A stretch of DNA of 35,368 bases, from NCBI GenBank assembly GCA_031275825.1, contig JAISOH010000002.1, positions 1-35,368 of the forward strand, in the 5' to 3' direction. A model generated the notes under the pieces. The model did no database searches. It saw only the letters and a list, made by a program, of their open reading frames with translations, and had not been told where the DNA came from. The translations under genes and the position numbers were made by a program. The DNA is from Prevotellaceae bacterium. GTDB taxonomy: Bacteria; Bacteroidota; Bacteroidia; Bacteroidales; UBA932. Every line of letters starts with the position of its first letter. The stretch's first letter is position 1. Of the stretch, positions 7,889 to 15,560 are shown in pieces.

Positions 7889-8630
7889 AACGTTCTGATT
7901 TTGTTAAAATTATACTGTTATAATCATTTGAATTTGTAAATTCATATTGCCAGATTGAATAAAAATTATTTCTTTTTTCAAAAAAGAGAGTTTTCACCTG
8001 CTTATTTGTATATTGTTGCCATTGTCTGTATGGATAAAAAAGTTGTCGTATAATAGTGTTTTTTGTAGAACTGTTTTTTGCTTCTATTAAAATAACTTGA
8101 TTTTTCCCTTCGTAGCCTGCATCAACTTCTGTTTGTACGCTTTTGGTTGTAATTAATTGATTATTTACTGTAAAAGAAAATTCAGGCGTGTATTTTCGAC
8201 CTCGAATTGTTAAAACCAAACTGTCATCTTTCAAAAAAGTACGAATTAAACTCGAAGCGTAAGCAAAATCCAAATGTTGCATTTCGGAATTACCGACCAA
8301 AGAAGTGTCTAATTTGAAACCAAGTTTGGACTTATATATTTTTACTGTTGAATGTATGTCGGGAATATTAACATAACCTTCGCCTTTTACAATAGCATAT
8401 TCACCATTTCGCGTTGGTAGCAAAAATAATTGATTGTTAATAAAAATTTCAGGTCTGTTTTCTCGACTATCTTGCTTACAAAGGATACGTACTTCTCGTT
8501 CATTTGTTTTCGTAAAATGTTTGGTTGCCATTTTTATCATTTCAGCAGAAATAATAAAAGGCATATTATCAAAATCATGATTTTGAATTTGATATTTATC
8601 AAAAATTGCTTTCCAAGAATTACTATTCAT
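7875..8630 (-). CDS. Candidate type II restriction endonuclease (PD-(D/E)XK-like)
   Basis: The 251-residue protein has no family name I can give. It carries a probable PD-(D/E)XK core: E168 and D170 in TEVDAGYEG, then strand VILIEAK with E183 and K185. A following RQLFYPYRQW segment is of the kind found where nucleases dimerise or where core helix alpha-B lies. Its ATG overlaps the stop of the upstream methyltransferase (ATGA), the usual sign of an R-M pair. It does not resemble DpnII or MboI nuclease as I remember them, although the partner is DpnA-like. Recognition site is unproven; GATC is the natural guess from the methyltransferase. Confidence 0.7.
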   Translation of the reverse strand: MNSNSWKAIFDKYQIQNHDFDNMPFIISAEMIKMATKHFTKTNEREVRILCKQDSRENRPEIFINNQLFLLPTRNGEYAIVKGEGYVNIPDIHSTVKIYKSKLGFKLDTSLVGNSEMQHLDFAYASSLIRTFLKDDSLVLTIRGRKYTPEFSFTVNNQLITTKSVQTEVDAGYEGKNQVILIEAKNSSTKNTIIRQLFYPYRQWQQYTNKQVKTLFFEKRNNFYSIWQYEFTNSNDYNSIILTKSERYEII

Positions 8631-9532
8631 AAATTAAAAAGTGTATTTTGTAGATTTAATTGATTTAGGCGATTTATCGTGAGAATTATATATTCTTTTT
8701 CTATATCAATTCCGATATATTTTCTGTTGCCAATAAATTTTGCGGCAACACCTGTTGTTCCGCCGCCATTAAAAGGATCAAGTATTAGACTGCCATCATT
8801 TGTTGAGGATGAAATAATACGTTTTAATAAAGCGAGCGGTTTTTGAGTTGGATGTTTACCAAACGTTTTTTCATCGGGCAAAGGGGTCGGAATACTCCAA
8901 ACGCTACGCATTTGTTTGTTGGGAATTTTCATTTTATCTTCTTTGAAAATGCCATTTTTCATTTTCTCATAATTAAAAATATGCTTTGCTTTTTTATCTT
9001 TTTTTGCCCATAATAAAGTTTCGTGACTATGAGCAAAAGTAGTACAAGCCAAATTAGGAGCAGCATTAGGTTTAAACCATGAAATATCGTTAAGAATATG
9101 AAATCCCAGTTTTTGAAGTAAAAATCCACATTGGTAAATACTGTGATTTGTACCACTTATCCAAATAGTTCCTTCTGGTTTCAATATTCTTTTACATTCT
9201 GTTATCCATTTTTCATGAAATTTCAAATCCTTTTCAAAACCATTACTTTTATCCCATTTTCCTTTATTTACACTTACCATTTTTCCTGCATGACAAGTAA
9301 TTCCATCATTAGAAAGATTATAAGGAGGGTCGGCAAAAATCATATCAATATAATTATCAGGAAGCGCAGCCATTATGTCCATACAATCTGCATTATACAA
9401 AACCGTATCAGATGTTTCATACATCGGTTTTATGTTTTGGGGTTCATTATTGTTTGTAATACAAAATGCGACATCTTTCATTTTAATAGCAGTTTCAGAA
9501 TCAACGATATAATATTCCATATTTTTATTCAT
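8627..9532 (-). CDS. DpnA-like beta-class DNA adenine methyltransferase
   Basis: The protein (301 residues) has beta-class motif order: DPPYNLS at residues 68-74 (motif IV) ahead of DPFNGGGTTG near residue 255 (SAM-binding motif I). MIFADPPY, VSVNKGKWDK, GTIWISGTNHSIY, PNAAPNL and KHPTQKPLALLKRI closely follow S. pneumoniae DpnA, the GATC methyltransferase of the DpnII system; M.HinfI is more distant. Target GATC is therefore the leading inference. The ATG at 9532 lies 3 nt after the stop of the peptidase gene; a second ATG follows four codons later. It heads a three-gene unit with nuclease and zinc-ribbon genes. Confidence 0.9.
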   Translation of the reverse strand: MNKNMEYYIVDSETAIKMKDVAFCITNNNEPQNIKPMYETSDTVLYNADCMDIMAALPDNYIDMIFADPPYNLSNDGITCHAGKMVSVNKGKWDKSNGFEKDLKFHEKWITECKRILKPEGTIWISGTNHSIYQCGFLLQKLGFHILNDISWFKPNAAPNLACTTFAHSHETLLWAKKDKKAKHIFNYEKMKNGIFKEDKMKIPNKQMRSVWSIPTPLPDEKTFGKHPTQKPLALLKRIISSSTNDGSLILDPFNGGGTTGVAAKFIGNRKYIGIDIEKEYIILTINRLNQLNLQNTLFNL

Positions 9533-9535
9533 ACT

Positions 9536-11671
9536 TTATTTCACCAGTTCAAGTTCGCTTATCAATCGCTTTGCTCCCGAAAACTTGTCGATTATAAACA
9601 GCACATAACGAATATCAACGGAAATATTGCGGCAATAGTTTGGGTCAAACATAATGTCGCTCATTGTTGATTCCCAGCAGCGGTCGAAATTCAATCCTAT
9701 TAAATGTCCGTATGCATTCAAAACGGGACTTCCCGAATTGCCGCCCGTTGTATGATTGGACGCCAAAAATGCAACCGGCAGTTCGCCTTTTGCGTTTTTA
9801 TATTCGCCAAAATCTTTTGTTAAATTGAGTTCTGCAAGCTGGGCTGGGATTTTATAATCGGCTACATCTTCCTTCAGGCTTTTTTCAATCACTCCATCCA
9901 GTGTTGTATAATGTTTGTAAACCGTTCCATCGACAGGCGAAAATCCTGCAACTTTTCCGTATGCAATACGCAAAGTTGAATTTGCATCGGGATACATATT
10001 TCTGTCGGTTTGCATTTCCATTTGTCCGCGCATAAAAAGCCGCTGCTTCAATGCAAGCGTTTTATTCAGTTTTTTCAGTTCCGGCGAGATTTTTTCTTTA
10101 TAAAAGTCGGCAAACGATTTATAAAAAACAACGGCAACATCATTGTTAAATTCTTCCGACTTTCCATCAACATCAGACAAAAAACCGTTAACCCAAGTTT
10201 GGTTTGCAAGTTTTGTTTCGGCATAGATTTTGTTTGACATTTTTGTGAAGTCATTGTTGGTTTCGGCGCAAAATTTCAGGAATGCATCGGCGTGGTATTC
10301 TCTGTCAATATTAATAAAATAGGTTTGCATGACTTCGGCAAATATTTTTCTGTCGGTTTCGAGATTGTAGTTTTTGAAAAAATCTGTTGCTGTTTCTTGC
10401 AGGGATTTTATTTTCTTTTGCCTGTCTTCGTCTGTTTTTTCTTTGAAAACGGCATTTAATTTTTCGGCAAATCTTATTATTTCAGGTGCCATAACGGCTT
10501 CGTTAAAATAATCGTTTAACAGCGAATATGCGTTTATCTTGTTATATATTTCTTTAAAATCGGCAAGCAGATTTTTATAAATTGAGCGCGATTTGTCCTG
10601 CTCAATCCATTCTGCAAAACGTTTTTCAAATTCTGTTTTTTTATTCACGGCGTTCAACCGCTGCAATCCCAGATATTCGCCCTGCCATTTTTTCCATGCG
10701 TTTGCAATACTTGCCTGTTTTGATGCGTATTTTATGCGTATTTCCATATCGTTTGCCATATCGGCGTTTATGATATTCAAACGTTGTGTGCGCAATTTTA
10801 TTTTATGGGGATTATGTTTCATCATCATGTCAACTGCGTACGATGGCAGATATTCCTGAGTTCTGCCGGGAAATCCGTAGATAAATGTAAAATCGTTTTC
10901 TTCATAGCCTTTCAACGAAATTTTCAGATATTGCTTTGGAGTATATGGAATATTAACGTTAGAATATTGAGCAGGCTGATTTTCTTTGTTTGCGTAAATT
11001 CTGAAAATCGAGAAATCTCCCGTATGCCGGGGCCACATCCAGTTGTCGGTATCGCCGCCAAATTTACCTATTGCATCAGGCGGAGTTCCAACCAAACGAA
11101 CATCGTTGAAAATTTCGTAAATGTACAAAATATACTGATTGCCGTAATAAATCGGCTTTACGATGGCTTCAAATTTACCGCCGGCTTCGGCTTCTTTTGC
11201 AATTTTTGCTGAACGCGCGTTTACTAAACTGTCGCGAACTGTTTCGAGAGTATTATCGTCAATATTCTGCAAAATTTGAGATGTAACATCTTCCATCCAG
11301 TAAAGAAATTTAACGTTCAGATTTGGATTTGGCAATTCTTCGCTGTTTGACTGCGCCCAAAAACCTTTGTCAAGATAATTATGTTCAACCGAACTGTGAT
11401 ATTGGATCTGGTCATATCCGCAATGGTGATTTGTAAACAGCAATCCGCTTTTTGAAACCACAACGCCTGTACATCCTCCGTCAAACTGTATTATTGCATC
11501 CTTTAAACTCGAATTGTTTATGTCGTAAATATCCTGCGCAGTAAGTTTAAATCCTTTTTTACGCATGTCTTCAACAGTATATTTTTGCAGTATGGGAAGC
11601 CAGATACCTTCGTCTGCAAGCGCTGTAAATGTTGTAATTGTAATAATACAAACTGTAATTAATTTTTTCAT
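9536..11671 (-). CDS. S46 family dipeptidyl-peptidase, DPP11-type
   Basis: The ORF reaches 11683, but MKKLITVCIITITTFTALA from the ATG at 11671 is a proper signal peptide, so I prefer that start (711 residues). Family S46 serine peptidases act in the periplasm and release dipeptides from peptide N-termini. The catalytic triad is visible: His in LLFTNHHCGYDQIQ, Asp in FGGDTDNWMWPRH, and Ser in GGNSGSPV. After the serine the chain reads GLNFDRCWE. DPP11, which prefers Asp or Glu at P1, has Arg at this S1-pocket point, whereas DPP7 has Gly (FDGN), so DPP11 specificity is inferred. The protein suits an amino-acid-fermenting life style. Confidence 0.9.
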   Translation of the reverse strand: MKKLITVCIITITTFTALADEGIWLPILQKYTVEDMRKKGFKLTAQDIYDINNSSLKDAIIQFDGGCTGVVVSKSGLLFTNHHCGYDQIQYHSSVEHNYLDKGFWAQSNSEELPNPNLNVKFLYWMEDVTSQILQNIDDNTLETVRDSLVNARSAKIAKEAEAGGKFEAIVKPIYYGNQYILYIYEIFNDVRLVGTPPDAIGKFGGDTDNWMWPRHTGDFSIFRIYANKENQPAQYSNVNIPYTPKQYLKISLKGYEENDFTFIYGFPGRTQEYLPSYAVDMMMKHNPHKIKLRTQRLNIINADMANDMEIRIKYASKQASIANAWKKWQGEYLGLQRLNAVNKKTEFEKRFAEWIEQDKSRSIYKNLLADFKEIYNKINAYSLLNDYFNEAVMAPEIIRFAEKLNAVFKEKTDEDRQKKIKSLQETATDFFKNYNLETDRKIFAEVMQTYFINIDREYHADAFLKFCAETNNDFTKMSNKIYAETKLANQTWVNGFLSDVDGKSEEFNNDVAVVFYKSFADFYKEKISPELKKLNKTLALKQRLFMRGQMEMQTDRNMYPDANSTLRIAYGKVAGFSPVDGTVYKHYTTLDGVIEKSLKEDVADYKIPAQLAELNLTKDFGEYKNAKGELPVAFLASNHTTGGNSGSPVLNAYGHLIGLNFDRCWESTMSDIMFDPNYCRNISVDIRYVLFIIDKFSGAKRLISELELVK

Positions 11672-11683
11672 AAATACAAGCAA

Positions 11684-12127
11684 TTTTATTTTATAATATT
11701 TTTGATTTTAACTTTATATCATTTTATGATGATTAATGCCAAATACAAATTACGGCAAAAACTTTCAATTATGCAAACAATTAAGAAATTTATTTTTAAA
11801 ATGATAAAAGCGGACTGAACAGTATATTTCTCTGACCGAATTGCGTATTTTATACATATTGCGTTACCTCAGTGTAAATTATGATTTTTTTCAATCCTTA
11901 AATAATCATTCCTGCTCAACAATGATTATTTTTCAGCAGCCATCAACAATTTACATTTCTGCATAATCCAATCCTGCCGCCAACACGTTTCCCTGTCGAA
12001 CAATTTTATCAAAATCGCATAAAGCGTAAAATTTGCTGCTTTTGCATTGTTTTTTTATGCTATTTTTTACCTTTACGGCTATTAATATTTTTAAAATAAA
12101 CCTTAACATCGAAAAAAAAATTTTTTT
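11684..12127. other. Gene-free divergent intergenic region
   Basis: This AT-rich stretch lies between the divergent DPP11 and EF-G-like genes. I see no ORF, tRNA or clear riboswitch. It ends in a nine-A / ten-T block (12112-12130) that adjoins the EF-G-like promoter. No exact TAnnTTTG was found for the peptidase gene on the minus strand. Confidence 0.5.
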
Positions 12128-12161
12128 TTTGCTTGTAGTTTTGCATAAATTTATAACTTTG
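12128..12161 (+). promoter_or_regulatory. Probable promoter of the EF-G-like gene
   Basis: TAACTTTG at 12154-12161 matches the Bacteroidetes -7 consensus. TTTG at 12128-12131 or TTG at 12133-12135 could serve as the -33 element. An A9/T10 block directly upstream may act as an UP-like or curved-DNA element. This leaves a leader of about 90 nt before the ATG at 12260. Confidence 0.55.
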
Positions 12162-12259
12162 AAGCCGTTTTAAAATAAAACAAGGATTTTTGACATATAA
12201 AAACAGGTTGAAAACAGCGTTGAGAATTACAATTATTAATTAAAATAAATACATCACTC

Positions 12260-14416
12260 ATGAGAGTTTATCAAACAGAAGAAATCAGGAACATCGTGCT
12301 GATAGGAAGCGCAGGAGCAGGAAAAACTACTCTTGCCGAAGCAATGATGTTCGACGGTAAAGTGATCGACCGTCGGGGGACGGTTGAAGCCAAAAACACA
12401 GTATCGGACAGCGCCGAAATAGAACAGATTTATCAACGTTCAATATATTCGAGCGTGCTGTTTACCGAATACCACGATAAAAAAATAAATTTAATCGATT
12501 CGCCCGGCTCCGATGACTTTCTGGGCGGAACTTTTGCTGCGTTCAAAGTTGCCGACACGGGCGTGATGGTTGTTAATGCACAAAGCGGCGTTGAAGTCGG
12601 CACCGAAATTTTTGCACGTTATGCCGAACGGCACGAAAAGCCGATAATTATTGCAGTAAGCTGTTTGGACCACGAAAAAGCAAACTGGGAAAATACTCTT
12701 GATTCGTTGCGGCAAACATTCGGCAACAAACTGACGCTTGTGCAATATCCTGTCAATACAGGCAACGGATTTAACGAAATTGTAGATGTTTTGCTGATGA
12801 AACTATTCCGGTTTAAAGATGATAACGGAACTTTCGAGGCTGTGGACATTCCTGCAAATGAATTGGAACGCGCAAAAGAACTTAATGCAGCGCTCATAGA
12901 ATCGGCTGCCGAAAATGATGAAAGCTTAATGGAACTTTTCTTTGAAAAAGGCGTGCTTACCGAAGATGAAATTCGCAAAGGTTTACGCGCAGGACTGAAA
13001 ACACGCGGAGTAATTCCTGTATTCTGCACGGCGGCGAAAAAAGATATTGGCACAAAGCGTTTATTGGAATTTATTATAAACGTTGCCCCAAAACCAAACG
13101 AATCACGCGAATACAAAACCAAAGAAAGCGAAGTAATTCCATGCGACTCCAAAGGCGCTCCATCGCTGTTTATATTCAAAACTGCCGTAGAACAGCATCT
13201 CGGCGAAGTTTCATATTTTCGCGTAATGTCAGGAAAAATTACCGAAAGCATGGACTTGGTAAATGCAAACAACGAAACCAAAGAACGCATTTCTGCCTTA
13301 TATGCCGTTGCAGGTAAAAAACGTGAAAAAGTTACTGAAATGCTTGCCGGAGATATAGGCTGCACCGTGAAACTGAAATCGTCGCGCCGTGACCAGACCT
13401 TAAACGGAGATGGCAAAAAATGGCAGTTCCTGCCGGTGAAATATCCTGAACCTAAATTCCGCACGGCAATAAAAGCCAAAGACCAGAAAGATGACGAAAA
13501 ACTCAGCGAAATATTAAGCCGCACACACATGGAAGATCCGACAATTATTGTAGAATATTCAAAGGAATTGAAACAAATAATTTTGAGCGGACAGGGCGAA
13601 CATCATATAAACATACTGAAATGGCATTTGAACAATACTCATAAAATAGAAGTAGAACTGTTTGCACCGAAAATTCCTTATCGTGAAACCATTACCAAAC
13701 TTTCTGCTGCCGATTACCGTCATAAAAAACAGTCGGGAGGCGCAGGGCAGTTTGGCGAAGTGCATTTGCTGATTGAACCTTATATCGAAGGAGTTGCCGA
13801 AAATAACAGATTCAAATTTGATGGGAAAGAATTAGTTCTTAATCTTAAAGGAAAAGAAGAATTTAATCTTGAATGGGGCGGAAAACTGATCTATTATAAC
13901 TGTATAGTCGGCGGAGCGATAGATGCGCGTTTTATGCCTGCCATACTTAAAGGAATAATGGAAAAAATGGAAGAAGGACCGCTTACAGGCTCGTATGCGC
14001 GCGACATCAAAGTTTATGTTTACGATGGAAAAATGCACCCGGTCGATTCAAACGAAATATCGTTTAGACTCGCAGGACGTAATGCATTTAAGGATGCTTT
14101 CAAAAAAGCATCTCCCAAAATCATGGAGCCAATCTATAATATCGAAGTGTTTGTACCGGGCGACAGCATGGGAGATGTAATGAGCGACTTGCAAAACCGG
14201 CGAGCCATAATTGAAGGAATGAACAGCGAAAAAGGATTTGAAGTAATTAAAGCGCGAGTACCTTTGGCTGAAATGTATAAATATTCGACAACATTAAGTT
14301 CACTTACTTCGGGACGCGCAACATTTACAATGAAATTTGCCGAATATCAGCAAGTGCCTGCCGAAGTTCAGGATAAACTGCTGAAATCTTATGAAGCCGA
14401 AGAAAAAGATGAATAA
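12260..14416 (+). CDS. fusA2: EF-G paralogue lacking catalytic GTPase residues (FusA2-like)
   Basis: This 718-residue protein has the full EF-G domain layout. The P-loop GSAGAGKT (16-23) is intact. In G3 the motif is DSPGSDDF (80-87), so the catalytic His of DTPGHVDF is Ser84. The switch I ERGIT motif is QRSIY, and G4 NKxD is SCLD (134-137). These losses match Bacteroides FusA2 (EF-G2), reported to support slow translation without GTP hydrolysis during carbon starvation and gut colonisation. Domain IV (GGAGQFGEVHL) is well kept, so translocase function is likely. It stands alone between its promoter and a strong terminator. Tetracycline-resistance-type ribosomal protection is less likely, since those proteins keep the GTPase motifs. 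Confidence 0.85.
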   Translation: MRVYQTEEIRNIVLIGSAGAGKTTLAEAMMFDGKVIDRRGTVEAKNTVSDSAEIEQIYQRSIYSSVLFTEYHDKKINLIDSPGSDDFLGGTFAAFKVADTGVMVVNAQSGVEVGTEIFARYAERHEKPIIIAVSCLDHEKANWENTLDSLRQTFGNKLTLVQYPVNTGNGFNEIVDVLLMKLFRFKDDNGTFEAVDIPANELERAKELNAALIESAAENDESLMELFFEKGVLTEDEIRKGLRAGLKTRGVIPVFCTAAKKDIGTKRLLEFIINVAPKPNESREYKTKESEVIPCDSKGAPSLFIFKTAVEQHLGEVSYFRVMSGKITESMDLVNANNETKERISALYAVAGKKREKVTEMLAGDIGCTVKLKSSRRDQTLNGDGKKWQFLPVKYPEPKFRTAIKAKDQKDDEKLSEILSRTHMEDPTIIVEYSKELKQIILSGQGEHHINILKWHLNNTHKIEVELFAPKIPYRETITKLSAADYRHKKQSGGAGQFGEVHLLIEPYIEGVAENNRFKFDGKELVLNLKGKEEFNLEWGGKLIYYNCIVGGAIDARFMPAILKGIMEKMEEGPLTGSYARDIKVYVYDGKMHPVDSNEISFRLAGRNAFKDAFKKASPKIMEPIYNIEVFVPGDSMGDVMSDLQNRRAIIEGMNSEKGFEVIKARVPLAEMYKYSTTLSSLTSGRATFTMKFAEYQQVPAEVQDKLLKSYEAEEKDE

Positions 14417-14470
14417 TAACGAATATAGCAGATTATTGTTATTATAATTTGTCATTTGTACTTCATTAGG

Positions 14471-14505
14471 CACGGGATGAATATTTGTTTGTCCCGTGTT
14501 TTTTT
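14471..14505 (+). terminator. Rho-independent terminator of the EF-G-like gene
   Basis: A perfect 7-bp stem (CACGGGA / TCCCGTG) with a 14-nt loop is followed by seven T. It lies 55 nt after the EF-G-like stop codon. Confidence 0.85.
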
Positions 14506-14718
14506 ATGTTGTCATTTTATTATGATTTTCTTAAAGAAGAATCACATTTGCCGAAAGAAAATCAAAATTGTGTCTGCTCAAATTTTGGATATATAACTTA
14601 TTTTAAGGATAAATGCTATTCAGGAATATTGGAAACACGCGAAAAAATTAGCGATTTTTCGTATGAACAAAAGAAATACATTATAGAATCTGTTAGAATT
14701 GAAGATATAAAAGAATGA
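14506..14718 (+). CDS. Short hypothetical ORF or gene remnant
   Basis: The frame encodes about 70 residues from the ATG at 14506, at the foot of the terminator; the ORF-track start at 14485 lies inside the hairpin and is unlikely. The C-terminal half (GILETREKISDFSYEQKKYI, then ESVRIEDIKE) is charged and protein-like, while the start (MLSFYYDF) is odd. No promoter is seen and the family is not recognised. It may be the tail of a decayed gene. Confidence 0.35.
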   Translation: MLSFYYDFLKEESHLPKENQNCVCSNFGYITYFKDKCYSGILETREKISDFSYEQKKYIIESVRIEDIKE

Positions 14719-14813
14719 AAAAAATATATGCCCGAATATCCGTAAATTATAAATTTTTCCAAACATTTTTACCAAATTTTTATTCATCCGTGCATAATTC
14801 GGAAAATTTCATC

Positions 14814-14821
14814 TATATTTG
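14814..14821 (+). promoter_or_regulatory. Bacteroidetes -7 element for the HU-like gene
   Basis: TATATTTG matches TAnnTTTG and lies 41 nt before the HU-like ATG. A -33 element is not obvious. Confidence 0.55.
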
Positions 14822-14862
14822 CAGGTGATAAATAAATATTTAACTTATAAAAAAATAGAATT

Positions 14863-15243
14863 ATGGCAATTAAATACACCGTAAGCGAAAGGGGAAATCC
14901 GTTGCAACCCCAGCAACCCAAAAAATGGTATGCAAATGCAAAAAGCACAGGCGACATCACATTAAAAGCCCTGGGTAAAGAAATTGCGCAACGCAGCACA
15001 GTAAGTCCTGCCGACACACAGGCAGTTTTGGTAGCGCTTACCGAAGCGCTTGCAGAACGCCTTGCCGAAGGTAAAATTGTACGTTTAGGCGATTTTGGCG
15101 CATTTCAGGTAAGCATAAGCAGCGAAGGCGCTGAAAGCGAAGCAAAATTCAATGCCTCGCTGATTAAGAGTAGCAAGGTTGTTTTCCGTCCCGGAACCGA
15201 CCTCAAAGAAATGCTTAACAATCTGAAATACGAAAAGGCATAG
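14863..15243 (+). CDS. HU-like (HU-HIG type) DNA-binding protein
   Basis: This 126-residue protein belongs to the Bacteroidetes HU/IHF-related group, longer than classical HU (about 90). It starts MAIKYTVSERGNPLQPQQPK, a lineage-specific N-terminal extension (KWYANAKSTGDITLKALGKE), then an HU-fold core with AEGKIVRLGDFGAFQVSIS around residues 68-86 and KVVFRPGTDLKEML near 106-119. RLGDFGAF corresponds to the HU segment before the DNA-binding arms. It probably shapes or marks DNA locally; its targets are unknown. It has its own promoter and is followed at once by five 22-bp tandem repeats, a possible binding array. Confidence 0.85.
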   Translation: MAIKYTVSERGNPLQPQQPKKWYANAKSTGDITLKALGKEIAQRSTVSPADTQAVLVALTEALAERLAEGKIVRLGDFGAFQVSISSEGAESEAKFNASLIKSSKVVFRPGTDLKEMLNNLKYEKA

Positions 15244-15259
15244 TTGTTTTGTCTGAAAG

Positions 15260-15369
15260 GTATATACTTTTTGCAATAAATGTATATACCTTTTCCTGAA
15301 AAAGTATATACGTTTTTAATGAAACGTATATACCTTTTTGAATAAGGGTATAAAACGTTTTGAAAAGAC
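15260..15369. repeat. Five tandem 22-bp repeats, four starting with GTATATAC
   Basis: GTATATAC occurs at 15260, 15282, 15304 and 15326, exactly 22 bp apart, each followed by a T-run and an A-rich tail. A fifth, degenerate unit begins GTATAAAA at 15348 in the same register. The eight-base core is palindromic, and 22 bp is close to two helical turns, so all cores face the same side of the helix. The array starts 17 nt after the HU-like stop. It resembles an iteron or operator array. It is not a CRISPR array: there are no spacers. Confidence 0.9.
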
Positions 15370-15444
15370 GCAGTCAGATAAGGTTTTTCTTCCATAAATT
15401 CAGGACAGACTGCGCCAAACGGTACTGCAAACTGTGAAGCAGTA
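15367..15444. other. Inverted repeats upstream of the lamin-tail protein gene
   Basis: GACGCAGTC (15367-15375) pairs with GACTGCGCC (15408-15416) at 8 of 9 positions, and TACTGC (15423-15428) pairs exactly with GCAGTA (15439-15444). They could form two consecutive hairpins in the leader of the next gene or end transcription from the HU-like gene. There is no T-run, so I do not call a terminator, and no known riboswitch class is recognised. Confidence 0.35.
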
Positions 15445-15560
15445 AAACAAACAGTATCCGGCATAGCCGAAGCGGAGAATTAACAGTAAAAAAATGAAAC
15501 CTTCAATACCGAATTATAAAAACAGTTAAGAGTTATTTGCAAATCAATACACATAAAACT

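Noticed and set aside
7875-8630. DpnII/MboI-type nuclease
   Set aside because: The partner methyltransferase suggests it, but the remembered DpnII sequence does not match; only the ATGA overlap and D...EAK core support a nuclease call.
12619-13530. 303-residue minus-strand ORF inside the EF-G-like gene
   Set aside because: It is serine-rich, has no recognisable motifs and lies wholly opposite a convincing EF-G paralogue.
12260-14416. Tetracycline ribosomal-protection protein (Tet(M)/Tet(Q)-like)
   Set aside because: Those proteins keep the GTPase motifs; loss of the G3 His and NKxD fits FusA2-like EF-G paralogues better.
15260-15369. CRISPR array
   Set aside because: Repeats are directly abutting at 22 bp with no unique spacers and no cas genes are present.
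15423-15500. Riboswitch leader before the lamin-tail gene
   Set aside because: Two hairpins can be drawn but no conserved riboswitch motif is recognisable, and the gene is not of a metabolite-controlled type.
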